This document shows positions 50,311 to 59,322 of a DNA stretch of 64,000 nt, piece by piece. Origin of the DNA: Microbacterium esteraromaticum (lineage in GTDB: Bacteria; Actinomycetota; Actinomycetes; Actinomycetales; Microbacteriaceae). The stretch is from contig NZ_FUKO01000022.1 of the NCBI RefSeq assembly GCF_900163815.1, positions 1-64,000 on the forward strand. The letters are read 5' to 3'. Both the position numbers and the translations under genes were made by a program. Numbering within the stretch: the first letter of the stretch is position 1; each line of letters opens with the position of its first letter. The notes below the pieces were generated by a model. It was not told the origin of the DNA. It saw only the letters and a list, made by a program, of their open reading frames with translations, and searched no databases.

Positions 50311-51981
50311 TCACTTCTTGTGGACCTGCTCGAGCGTCTGCGTCGAGCGGCTGTTGAAGAAGCCCTGCGTGGATCGCACGAAGCCGTCCCAATCGCTCGA
50401 CCAGGCGTCGTTGCGCACGTCGTAGGTGAGGATGATGTAGGGACGGTCGTCGTAGACGATCTGCTGCATCTCGTCGAGGATTGCCTTCCGCTCGAGCGGG
50501 TCGACCGCCTTCGCCTGCTTCTCGTTCAGCGCGTCGAACTCGGGGTTGCAGTAGCCGACGTCGTTCCAGCTGCCCCACTGCTCGCAGGTCATCGCCGACA
50601 TCATGAAGTTCGGATCCTGGCCGGGATGCCAGTTCCACATGAACAGGTCGAAGTCGCGGTACGGGCAGTCGTCGCCGCAGTAGATCGCGTCCCAGGTGGC
50701 GGACGTGTCCAGCTTGCGCTGGGAGATCTCGATCCCGATCTTCGCGAAGTCCGACTTGATGATCTGGAACGCCCGGTCGCCGGGGCCGTTCTCGTCGTCG
50801 GCGAAGATCACCTCGTACGACATCGGAGTGCCGTCGTCGGCGCGCCGGATGTCGTCGGAGCCGCGCGTGTACCCGGCGGCGTCGAGCAGGCGGTTGGCCT
50901 CGTCGATGTCGTATCCGATGGTCTGCAGATCGTCGTTGTACCACTGCTGGCCGTTGGTCGCCGTCGTCGGCGGCAGGATGCTGTCGCCCGGCGCCGCCTT
51001 GCCGACCCACGCGGTCTCCACGATCTCCTCGCGGTTCACGGCGTGCTCCATGGCCTTGCGGACATCGGGATCGAGCAGCTCCCGGTTGTCCGCCTTGTCC
51101 GGGTTGGAGTTGATCGCGAAGTCGCGCAGCGCGAGCGCGGGGTAGCTGTCGATCGTGATGCCCGGCCGGTCGAGGGTGTCCAGACCCGTGGGCGGGACGC
51201 CGCCGGCGGCATCGATGCTCCCGCCGGACAGGGCGGTGATCATGGCGTCGGCGACCTTGTAGGTCTGCAGCCCGAAGCCGGACACGCTCGGCTTCTCGCC
51301 GTACCACTCCGGGTTGGTCGTGAACACGGCGAGCTCGCCCTTGCGGTACTGCGTCATCAGGAACGGGCCGCCGCCGATCATCGGCTCGCCGTCCTGCGGG
51401 ACGTTGTCGAAGGTCTTCAGCCCGTCGCCGTCGTCGGTGTCGTGCTCCGCCCACACCTGTTCCGGCAGCAGTGGAGTGGTCGCGACGTTGGTCAGCGAGA
51501 GCGCGCTCGGCTCCGCCATGGTGAGCACGACCGTGTGGTCGTCCGGCGCCTCGATCGAGGTGATGTTGCTGCCGACGGACCAGCCGGAGGCGACGGTCTC
51601 GTTGTACCGGTGGAACAGCTCCAGCGACCAGACGACGTCCTCGGCGTCCAGCGGCTCGCCGTCGGACCACTTCGCGTCCCGGACGAGGTCGAACGTCAGG
51701 GTGAGCCCGTCCTCGGAGAGCTCCCAGTCCTTCGCGAGACTGCCCTTGTACGGCGACGTGGGGTCGGACGTGTCGTACTGCAGCAGGGACGGATAGATGT
51801 GCATCCACACCGCGTAGGCGATCTCGTTGATGCCCACGAACGGGTTCATCGAGTCGATGTCGCTGGTGACCCCAATGCGGAGCACCCCGTCGCCCTCGGC
51901 CTCGCCGCCGGGGCCGGAACAGGCGGACAGCACCAGCGCGGCACAGACCGCCGGCGCGATGAACAGCTTCTTCCACGTCAT
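50311..51981 (-). CDS. oppA: Extracellular solute-binding lipoprotein for peptides (SBP family 5)
   Basis: 556 residues. Signal peptide FIAPAVCAALVLSAC with lipobox LSAC, then the family 5 fold: VLRIGVTSDIDSMNPFVGIN, LAKDWELSEDGLTLTFDLV (hallmark of Opp/Dpp binding proteins) and ANRLLDAAGY. Captures oligopeptides or nickel/peptide-like ligands outside the membrane for OppBCDF. Its ATG overlaps the aminopeptidase stop. Confidence 0.93.
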   Translation of the reverse strand: MTWKKLFIAPAVCAALVLSACSGPGGEAEGDGVLRIGVTSDIDSMNPFVGINEIAYAVWMHIYPSLLQYDTSDPTSPYKGSLAKDWELSEDGLTLTFDLVRDAKWSDGEPLDAEDVVWSLELFHRYNETVASGWSVGSNITSIEAPDDHTVVLTMAEPSALSLTNVATTPLLPEQVWAEHDTDDGDGLKTFDNVPQDGEPMIGGGPFLMTQYRKGELAVFTTNPEWYGEKPSVSGFGLQTYKVADAMITALSGGSIDAAGGVPPTGLDTLDRPGITIDSYPALALRDFAINSNPDKADNRELLDPDVRKAMEHAVNREEIVETAWVGKAAPGDSILPPTTATNGQQWYNDDLQTIGYDIDEANRLLDAAGYTRGSDDIRRADDGTPMSYEVIFADDENGPGDRAFQIIKSDFAKIGIEISQRKLDTSATWDAIYCGDDCPYRDFDLFMWNWHPGQDPNFMMSAMTCEQWGSWNDVGYCNPEFDALNEKQAKAVDPLERKAILDEMQQIVYDDRPYIILTYDVRNDAWSSDWDGFVRSTQGFFNSRSTQTLEQVHKK

Positions 51982-53477
51982 CGTGTTTCTCCTTCTTGCG
52001 CGCGCCGGGCGGCGTGCGATCTGTCCAGAACGAACCTGATGAGACTGCGGACCCCTGTGCCGGTCGCCCCGGCGGCGAGATCCTCGGTCTCCTCGTCGAG
52101 ATACGCGGTTCCTCCGGTGTCGAGGTGCGCCCACGGCACCCCGTCGACGAACTCGCGCAGGAACAGCGCGGCCGTGATTGCGCCCGCGCCGTCTCCGATC
52201 TCCTCGTTGCGGAGATCAGCGAACGGCGAGTCGATGAGCCGGCGGTAGGGCTCCCACAGCGGCAGTTCCCAGTACGGGTCGCCGGTGGCATCGCCGGCCG
52301 CGCGGATGTCGGCCACCAGCGTCGCGTCGTTGCCGATGATGCTCGTCACCTCCATCCCGAGGGCGGCGATGGTGGAGTAGGTCAGCGTCGCGACGTCGAC
52401 GATCGCGGCAGGACGACGCTCGGATGCCCAGGTCAGGGCGTCCGACATCGCCAGCCGCCCCTCGCAGTCGGTGTTGACAACCTCGGTGGTCAGCCCGTTG
52501 CGGTGCCGGATGATGTCACCGGGACGCAGCGCCCCGGGCCCCGGCATGTTCTCGGCGAGGGTCAGCAACGCCGTGACGTGCACGCCGGGCGGCGCCATCC
52601 GGGCGATCGCGCAGACCGCGGCGAGCACGGTCGCCGCCCCCGCCATGTCGGACTTCATCTCCATCATCGCCGAGGCCTTCTTCAGCGACAGCCCGCCCGA
52701 GTCGAAGGTCACGCCCTTGCCGACCAGCACGATCGGCGGGGTCGTGCCCGCCTCCGGCCCTCGATACGAGACCTCGACGAGCCGCGGCGGGTGCGGTGAG
52801 CCGGCCCCCACCGAGACGATCCCGCTGAACCGCTCCTCGGCGAGCCAGGTCTCGTCGCGCACCTGCACGGCGGCCCCCCAGCGCGCGGCCTCGCGCACCG
52901 CCTCCTCGGCGAAGCTCACCGGCGTGAGGTCGCGCGCCGGGGCGTTCGTCAGGTCCCGGCACCAGCGCACGGCCTCTTCGACGATCTCGGCGGAGGCGAG
53001 GTCGGCGCGGAGCCCGTCGACCGCGGCGGCGGGAACCCCCACGAACGCGAGCGTGGCGGGCGCGATGCCGCCGTCTCCGAGGTAGCGCGTGAAGCGGTAG
53101 CGGCCCTCCGCAAACCCGGCGACGAACGGGAGCGCCTCGTCGGCCTGCGCGGCGATCCCGGCGACCGCGAAGGCGGTGCGGGAGCGGTGCGCGGCGCCGA
53201 TGGCGCGCGCGGCCCGGCGGGCGGCGGACGGCGCCGTGCCGCGGAGCACGACGATCTCCACGACGGATGCGAGGAAGCCCGCGCCCGCCGTGCGGTGCAC
53301 CGTCAGGCGGTCGCCCGCATCGAGCTCGCCCAGCGCCTCTGCGTACGCACCGAGCCAGGCGGGGACGCCGCCCGTCTGGACGGCGACGATGAGCACGTCC
53401 GCGCGCGTCTCCCAGGGCTGGGCGGCGTCGCAGTCCACGGCGATCGCTTCGCGCGACTCCACGGCGGTGATCGTCAT
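51978..53477 (-). CDS. pepA: M17-family (leucyl) aminopeptidase
   Basis: 499 residues, usual M17 length. Metal ligands and catalytic residues: VLVGKGVTFDSGGLSLKKAS, EMKSDMAGAATVLAA, and the signature VNTDCEGRLAMSDAL, where the common NTDAEGR has Cys in place of Ala. The C-terminus WAHLDTGGTAYLDEETEDL is family-typical. Cleaves N-terminal residues from peptides in the cytoplasm. First gene of the operon, RBS GAGGAGCG before ATG 53477. Confidence 0.93.
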   Translation of the reverse strand: MTITAVESREAIAVDCDAAQPWETRADVLIVAVQTGGVPAWLGAYAEALGELDAGDRLTVHRTAGAGFLASVVEIVVLRGTAPSAARRAARAIGAAHRSRTAFAVAGIAAQADEALPFVAGFAEGRYRFTRYLGDGGIAPATLAFVGVPAAAVDGLRADLASAEIVEEAVRWCRDLTNAPARDLTPVSFAEEAVREAARWGAAVQVRDETWLAEERFSGIVSVGAGSPHPPRLVEVSYRGPEAGTTPPIVLVGKGVTFDSGGLSLKKASAMMEMKSDMAGAATVLAAVCAIARMAPPGVHVTALLTLAENMPGPGALRPGDIIRHRNGLTTEVVNTDCEGRLAMSDALTWASERRPAAIVDVATLTYSTIAALGMEVTSIIGNDATLVADIRAAGDATGDPYWELPLWEPYRRLIDSPFADLRNEEIGDGAGAITAALFLREFVDGVPWAHLDTGGTAYLDEETEDLAAGATGTGVRSLIRFVLDRSHAARRAQEGETR

Positions 53478-53567
53478 CGGCGCTCCTCATCGTTCGGTTT
53501 CCCCCACCCTAGGAAGAGGAGCGCGCCGCCGGCACAGGCGGAACGTGAGAGATGTCTGGCAGAGATT

Positions 53568-53579
53568 GCACACTGTGCG
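53568..53579. promoter_or_regulatory. Candidate operator GCACACTGTGCG in the divergent promoter region
   Basis: Palindromic core GCACACTGTGC, lying between the aminopeptidase (minus) and the PucR regulator (plus). Nearly identical to the site at 41656-41667. Its position suits control of both divergent units. Confidence 0.45.
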
Positions 53580-53601
53580 CGCTCGTGATAGACACGCCGC
53601 T

Positions 53602-55284
53602 ATGACGGAGCACGCCGGTCCTCGATCCCTTCCCGACCTCGCGAGCATCGGCGGGGGTGCCGCGCCGCTCGCGGAGATGTACCGCGCGCTGGTCGAGGAG
53701 ATCCCGGCGATCCTCTACATCAACGGGCCGGAGGAGCACTCGCCGACGCTCTTCGTCAGCCCGCAGACGACGGACATCCTCGGGCTGCCGCCGGAGGGCT
53801 GGTACGACAACACCTGGTCCCGGCACGTGCACCCCGAGGACAGGGACGCCGTCCAGGAAAACTACGTGCGGGCGCTCAGGCACGGGGCGACGGACGCCGA
53901 CGAGTACCGCTTCGTCCGCCCGGACGGCGAGATCGTCTGGCTGCACGACACCATCCGCGTCATCCGCGACGAGCACGGCGATCCCGCCCTCGTGCAGGGG
54001 ATCATGTTCGACATCACCGCACGCAAGCGCAACGAGGAGCTGCTCGCCCGGCAGGCGCAGAGCATGGAGCGGATCGCCGCGATTGGCCAGCGGTTCACCG
54101 AGCTGCTCCTCGCCGGCGGAGACCTGCAGGCGATCCTCGACGCGCTCGCGACGATCGCCGGCGCCCCGGTCGCCTTCGACGACGCCGCCCGTCAGCTGGT
54201 CGGGTTCGCCACGGCCGGACTGGACAGCAACGCGCTGCTGACCACCTGGGAGACCCATTCGCGTCGTGTGCACGCGGAGTCGGCCGCCGCGGGGTGCGCA
54301 TGGGCGCCCGTGCGACTGCGTGACGAGGAGTGGGGCAGGCTGCACCTCCTCGCCGAGGAGGACGCCGACGAGATCGACCTGCTCGCACTCGATCGCGCGG
54401 CGGCCGCGATCGGGGTGTGGCTGCTGTCCAACCGCGACCGCACCGCTCTCGCGGACCGGGCGCGGGGCGAGTTCATCGCCGACCTGCGGCAGGGCCGGCG
54501 ATGGAGCGCCCAGGACGCCGTCGCCCGTTCTCGTACGCTCGGCGGCGACCTGGCGAGTCCCGTGCTGCTCGGCATCGCCGTGGAGCTCGTCGCGGACCGG
54601 GCCGCGGCGCAGGGGGCCCGCGACCCCGGCTCCGAGCGGGCGCTGACAGCGGTGCAGGACCAGCTGCGCAGGCTCGCGGCCGAGGCGGGGACGACGTGCA
54701 TGGCGGCCGTCGTCGGCTCCGTGTGCCTGGCGATCGTCGGGCTCTCGTCGGACGCGCGAGCGCGATCCGATGCCGGGCGCCTCGCGGCCCGGCTGCGCTC
54801 GTCCGTGCAGGAGGAGCTGCAGCGGTCGATCTCGGTGGGCGTCAGCAGGCCGGGGTCCGCGGAGGCGCTCCGGCGGGCGCTCACCGAGGCGGTGGACGCG
54901 GCCGCGCACGGCGCGCGCACGCTTCGCGCCGGCGGCGTCTACCACAGCGCGGATCTCGGGCTGCGGCACCTGCTGGCCCGGCTCGGCGACGGCCCCGAGC
55001 TCGGGCGCTTCGTGGAGGACGAGCTCGGTCCGCTGCTCGAGCACGATGCGACCGGCAAGGTCCCGCTGCTGCCCACTCTGCGCGCCTACCTGGACAGCGG
55101 AGGACAGAAGGCGACGGCGGCGCGCATGCTGCACCTCGAGCGCCGGTCGCTGTACTACCGGCTGGAGCGGATCGAGGCCCTGCTCGAGGCCGATCTGGAC
55201 GATCCGTCCACCCGACTGCGCGCTCAGGTGGCGCTGCAGAGCCTCGACGTGCTGCGGCAGCGGAACGCGGCCTACACCCTGTAG
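53602..55284 (+). CDS. PAS-domain PucR-family transcriptional regulator
   Basis: 560 residues from ATG 53602. PAS/PAC ~25-150 (AILYINGPEEHSPTLFVSPQ; HVHPEDRDAVQENYVRALRH; GIMFDITARKRNEE). A middle PucR/GGDEF-like (CdaR) region ~200-460 follows. The C-terminal PucR HTH is read in parts: LLPTLRAYLDSGGQKATAAR and HLERRSLYYRLERIEALL. Such regulators activate catabolic operons in response to a bound ligand. Divergent from the peptide/OCD operon and thus its probable regulator. Confidence 0.9.
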   Translation: MTEHAGPRSLPDLASIGGGAAPLAEMYRALVEEIPAILYINGPEEHSPTLFVSPQTTDILGLPPEGWYDNTWSRHVHPEDRDAVQENYVRALRHGATDADEYRFVRPDGEIVWLHDTIRVIRDEHGDPALVQGIMFDITARKRNEELLARQAQSMERIAAIGQRFTELLLAGGDLQAILDALATIAGAPVAFDDAARQLVGFATAGLDSNALLTTWETHSRRVHAESAAAGCAWAPVRLRDEEWGRLHLLAEEDADEIDLLALDRAAAAIGVWLLSNRDRTALADRARGEFIADLRQGRRWSAQDAVARSRTLGGDLASPVLLGIAVELVADRAAAQGARDPGSERALTAVQDQLRRLAAEAGTTCMAAVVGSVCLAIVGLSSDARARSDAGRLAARLRSSVQEELQRSISVGVSRPGSAEALRRALTEAVDAAAHGARTLRAGGVYHSADLGLRHLLARLGDGPELGRFVEDELGPLLEHDATGKVPLLPTLRAYLDSGGQKATAARMLHLERRSLYYRLERIEALLEADLDDPSTRLRAQVALQSLDVLRQRNAAYTL

Positions 55285-55378
55285 ACGGCTCGGATTTCAC
55301 AGGCCGTGTCGGCCGGGGAGCGAATATGCGACACGTTGCCGGTGTGGCCGGCGGAGCGCCGTTTCTAGCATCGGTGTG

Positions 55379-57124
55379 ATGAGGAACAGCATCCGACTCA
55401 CGGCCGGCATCGTCTCCGCGGCTCTCGGGCTCGCCGCGCTCACCCCGCCTGCCGCGGCCGCCGCGTCGGCGGAGGATCGGGAGTACGTCCCATTTACGGC
55501 GAGCAACGGGCTGAGCTCCGAATACCACGTGTACGCCGCCGGCGTCCCGCGACCGGCGGGGCTGCTCGTCTGGACCCATGGCGACGGCGCCTACGAGTTC
55601 ACCCATCCCCGTGCCCCCTACGTCATGGGCGGACCGCACGGCGTCAAGGCGCTGGCGAACGCCCAGGGGTACATCGTGGTCTCCGCGCTCTCTCCGGACA
55701 CGGACGGCACGGTGACCTGGTGGGAGGACGGCGAGGACAACGCCGACTACATGGCGGATCTCATCGAGCATTTGACGGACGAGTACGACATCGACTCCTC
55801 CGACATCGTGATGGCCGGGTTCTCGGGCGGCGCCCAGTTCACCACGCAGTACTTCCTGCCGGAGCACTCCGGAATGATCGACGGCGGAAGCGCCATCGTC
55901 TTCGGCGGCGGAGGCGCACCGGAGACCTCGCAGCAGCAGCCCTGGGACGAGGGGCTCAAGGACACGTTCTTCCTGCACTGGGCCACCGGGGAGCTGGACA
56001 CGGCCGAGAACTCCGACGAGGGCTACGACGCCCTCGAGTACGCCCGGGAGGGCGAGGCGTACTACGCGGCGGAGGGCTTCGAGACCAGCCACGACTGGAT
56101 CCCGGGCGAGGGGCACGAGCTGGACGAGCTGTTCGGCGACCTCCTCGCCGCGAAGCTGTGGGAGCACATTCCACGAGGCGGGTCCGGGCCGGTTCCGGAG
56201 GGGACGCCAGCGCCCCCGGCGACCGACGGCGGCGACTGGTCCTTCGTCGTCGAACCGCACGCCGAGTTCGCCTACATCACCGTCAACGTCCCGGCGGGGA
56301 TCGACGAGGGGTACACCCGCGTCAGGGCGGAGGGGGAGAACGGCTACTGGTACGCCGAGCGCACCGGACCCGGCGAGCACACCGTGCAGATGGGCGACCC
56401 CGGCACCCCGTACTGGGATCCGCTGCTGCCCGGATCCGAGTACGCCTTCCGGGTCTACACCGTGATCGAGGAGGACGACGGCGGAGAGCGGCTCGTCGAG
56501 CGCGCCGCGGGCGCGTTCACCACGACGACCTCCGCGGAGGAGGGCGTCGTGGCACCGGTCCCGGTGGCGCCGCCGACGATCTCCGGGACTCCGAGGATCG
56601 GGAGCACCCTCACCTCGTCACCGGGGGAGTGGGATGCCTCGACGGGCGCTGCGGGGGAGGTGGGCTACGCCTATCAGTGGCTGCGCGACGGCGTCCCGGT
56701 CGACGGCGCGGCTGCTGCGTCCTATCGGGTCAGGCCCGCCGACCGCGGTGCGACGCTATCGATCGAGGTGACGGCGATGAAGACCGGAGCCGCCGGATCC
56801 GCGAGCGCCTCGGCGCGCAGCGCCGGCATCGTCGTCCCGGTCGCGTCCGTCGTGCTCGGCGCACCGGACCGGCTCATCGGCACTCGCAACACCTCCTTCG
56901 TCGTCGCCGTGCAGGTCCGAGCCCCCGGAGCGGCGGTCACGCCCACGGGTGAGGTGCGCGTGACGATCGCCGGCGAGGAGCACACCGGCACGCTGGTGGA
57001 CGGCCGGGTCACGATCGATGTCGGCACGCAGCCGCGCGGTGTGCACACCATCCGGCTGTCGTACGCGGGCGACGGGACGGTCGGGGCGAGCGCCGGCTGG
57101 GGCGGCTTCCTCCTGGTCCTCTGA
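55379..57124 (+). CDS. Secreted alpha/beta hydrolase with C-terminal Ig-like domains (hydrolase 2)
   Basis: 581 residues from ATG 55379. Sec signal peptide (LTAGIVSAALGLAALTPPAA). Catalytic domain closely related to hydrolase 1: LLVWTHGDGAYEFTHP, VMAGFSGGAQFTTQYFLPEH, WIPGEGHELDELFG. One beta repeat (ENGYWYAERTGPG) follows, where hydrolase 1 has two. Then come a bacterial Ig-like unit (ISGTPRIGSTLTSSPGEWDA; YQWLRDGVPV) and a Big_3-like end (THRLSYAGDG-type, HTIRLSYAGDGTV). No sorting signal is visible. The longer tail implies a different attachment or ligand. Confidence 0.85.
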   Translation: MRNSIRLTAGIVSAALGLAALTPPAAAAASAEDREYVPFTASNGLSSEYHVYAAGVPRPAGLLVWTHGDGAYEFTHPRAPYVMGGPHGVKALANAQGYIVVSALSPDTDGTVTWWEDGEDNADYMADLIEHLTDEYDIDSSDIVMAGFSGGAQFTTQYFLPEHSGMIDGGSAIVFGGGGAPETSQQQPWDEGLKDTFFLHWATGELDTAENSDEGYDALEYAREGEAYYAAEGFETSHDWIPGEGHELDELFGDLLAAKLWEHIPRGGSGPVPEGTPAPPATDGGDWSFVVEPHAEFAYITVNVPAGIDEGYTRVRAEGENGYWYAERTGPGEHTVQMGDPGTPYWDPLLPGSEYAFRVYTVIEEDDGGERLVERAAGAFTTTTSAEEGVVAPVPVAPPTISGTPRIGSTLTSSPGEWDASTGAAGEVGYAYQWLRDGVPVDGAAAASYRVRPADRGATLSIEVTAMKTGAAGSASASARSAGIVVPVASVVLGAPDRLIGTRNTSFVVAVQVRAPGAAVTPTGEVRVTIAGEEHTGTLVDGRVTIDVGTQPRGVHTIRLSYAGDGTVGASAGWGGFLLVL

Positions 57125-57192
57125 TCGGGCTGGTCCTCTGATCGGGACGTCGACGCTCCACCTGCCTCGCGGGTTTCCCCGGCCGATCGGCA

Positions 57193-57705
57193 TTCGTCGA
57201 TCACCAGGAGCGTGAACGTGGAGTACTTCCGTAGCCACTTCTCCCGACCGGCCGGCTTGTCCTTCGCGGCTGCCCAGGTCTCTTCGAGGTCGGGCATGCG
57301 GATGTAGTGCGCCCGGTAGCGGTGCTGGCAGGCCTGCTTCGCCAACGCCGACCCGAGGTAGGACTTCCCAGAGCCGGTGAAGCCTTGGAACACGACGTTC
57401 ATCTGCCTGCTGATGAACTGGCAGGTCCCGAGCTGCGCGATCACCCCGCGATCGAGTCCGCGCTGCTCGAGCAGATCGACCCGCCGCAGGTCCGCGTTCG
57501 GGTAGCGGAGCCCGGCGCGGCGGATGAGGCCTTCGACCTTGGCATGGGTGAACGTCGCGTGCGCGTCGTCGACGGCGAGCTTGACCCGCTCTTCGAACAC
57601 CATCCCCAACGTGAGCGTGTCGTCCTGGATGTCGAACGCGTCGACCAGCGCGGCCACGCCCATCTCCCGCAGCTTCCGCTTCGTCTCAGTGTCGATCCGG
57701 CTCAT
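57193..57705 (-). pseudogene. istB: IstB-like ATP-binding helper, 3'-truncated
   Basis: 171 residues of recognisable IstB: MSRIDTETKRKLREMGVAAL, Walker A VVFQGFTGSGKSYLGSALAK, ending at the Walker B strand TLLVIDE. About 80 C-terminal residues are missing. The open frame runs on for 156 more residues only by reading the antisense of hydrolase 2, so the apparent 327-aa product is an artefact. Confidence 0.88.
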
Positions 57706-59300
57706 CGGGCGTCTCCCGCGTAGTAGTCGGCGCCGCGGACGTAGCCGGCCGGCTCGTCCCAGGCGGTCGGCTCGAACCTCGGCAGCCGCCTGCCGGTCTG
57801 GTCCTGGTTCGATTCCAGGATCGGCCGCAGATGCGCGTAGCGCGGCGATCTCACCCTCGACTGAAGCGCGATGCCGGCGGCCGCTTCGACCCGTGCCGCG
57901 GAGTAGCGGCGCGTCATCCGCAGCACTGCCAACGCGGCGTCAAGCCCCTGCTCGTCGACGGGGACCGACTCGAAGATTCGGTTCACGATCGTGGTGGTGT
58001 TCTCGCCGATCCGCCCCGCCCATTCGCGGACCCGGTCGGGGTCCCATTGCCGGTAGCGGGGCCCGTCGGGCAAGTCGCTGTCATGGGTGCGATACTCGTT
58101 GATCACCCCGACCGGGGCGAGGAGATGGCTGGTGAGGCGCTGATCGCCGGCGAACACCTCGATGGTGGTGTCCGTGACACGCAGGTCGACGGAACGGCCG
58201 ATGTTCGCGTAGGGGACGGAGTAGAAGTTGCGCTCGAACACCACGTGCCCGTTGCGCTGAACCCGCCGACTGTAGAACCATCGGGAGATCTCGAACGCAA
58301 CCGCCGGCAGTGGCCGCAGCAGCGGCTTCTCCTCCGCCTCGAACACCGTTCGCCGGGAGCCGGCGCGCTTCTGAAACGGCTCCGCGTTGTAAGCAACGAC
58401 CCGCTCGTAAACTGCGGCCCGCAACTCCGGCAGCGTCGCGAAGGTGCGGTCGCGGAGGGCGGCGATCACCGAGGTGGCGACGTTCCCGACCGTGCCCTCG
58501 ACGCTCGCCTTGTCCTTCGGCTTGCGCACCCGCCCGGGCAACACCGCAGCGGAGTAATGCGCCGCGAGCTCCCGATACGCGTCGTTGAGCACGACCTCAC
58601 CCTCCGCAGGATGGGAGATCACACCCGCCTTCAAGTTGTCCGGGACGATCCGAGGGACGCTCCCGCCGAACCAGTCGAACATCGCCGCGTTGGCACGCAG
58701 CCAGGTGTCCTGCCGCATGTCCAGGGCCGGTTCGACGAACGAGTAGCGGGAGAACGGCAGCGTCCCCACGAACAAGTAGACCCTCGTCATGGCGCCGGTG
58801 ACTGGGTCGGTCAGGGCCATCGTCTTCCCGGACCAGTCGACCTCGACGGTCTGCCCCGCCTTGTGACCGACCCGCGACGCCGCGCCGATCACCAGCACGT
58901 GCCGCTGGTAGGTCTTGCAGAACCGGTCGTACCCCATCGCCGTCTCCCCCTTGCCGCGGCAAGCGTCGAGATACTCGCCATGCAGCAGCTTCAACGTCAC
59001 CCCGACACGGGCAAGCTCCCGATGCACCCTGTCCCAGTCCGGCTGCGCGTGCACGCTCTCATGCTCACCGCGCCCGGGGAACAGCCGCGCATACACCTCC
59101 GCTTCCTCGAGACCGGCAACGTCGTCCCAGCCGATCCCCGCCCGGTCGGCGGCGTCAAGCACCGCCGTCACCGAGTGCCGAGACATGCCCTGCGCCGCGA
59201 TCTGCCGACCCGTGAGCCCTTCCCCGCGAAGCCGGAGCACCAGCTTCGCCCTGATCCTGCGTACCATCCGAACTACTCCTTCTGCCGCGTGATTGGCCAC
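57702..59300 (-). CDS. istA: IS21-family transposase IstA
   Basis: 532 residues, apparently intact. N-terminal HTH (GEGLTGRQIAAQGMSRHSVT). RNase H-fold DDE: TVEVDWSGKTMALTDP (first Asp), RIVPDNLKAGVISHP (second Asp), KPKDKASVEGTVGNVATSVI (Glu). The C-terminal domain FERNFYSVPYANIGRSVDLR is typical of IstA. Upstream, a 9-bp hairpin (59282-59307) overlaps the start region. Confidence 0.93.
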   Translation of the reverse strand: MANHAAEGVVRMVRRIRAKLVLRLRGEGLTGRQIAAQGMSRHSVTAVLDAADRAGIGWDDVAGLEEAEVYARLFPGRGEHESVHAQPDWDRVHRELARVGVTLKLLHGEYLDACRGKGETAMGYDRFCKTYQRHVLVIGAASRVGHKAGQTVEVDWSGKTMALTDPVTGAMTRVYLFVGTLPFSRYSFVEPALDMRQDTWLRANAAMFDWFGGSVPRIVPDNLKAGVISHPAEGEVVLNDAYRELAAHYSAAVLPGRVRKPKDKASVEGTVGNVATSVIAALRDRTFATLPELRAAVYERVVAYNAEPFQKRAGSRRTVFEAEEKPLLRPLPAVAFEISRWFYSRRVQRNGHVVFERNFYSVPYANIGRSVDLRVTDTTIEVFAGDQRLTSHLLAPVGVINEYRTHDSDLPDGPRYRQWDPDRVREWAGRIGENTTTIVNRIFESVPVDEQGLDAALAVLRMTRRYSAARVEAAAGIALQSRVRSPRYAHLRPILESNQDQTGRRLPRFEPTAWDEPAGYVRGADYYAGDAR

Positions 59301-59322
59301 GCGGCAGAAGGAGCCTAGAAAG

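Noticed and set aside
50320-52248. 642-codon plus-strand frame opposite the solute-binding protein
   Set aside because: Antisense of a clear SBP family 5 gene with lipobox; no independent coding signature.
56722-57192. C-terminal half of the apparent 327-aa IstB-like protein
   Set aside because: Antisense of the Ig-like domains of hydrolase 2; IstB homology stops at 57193.
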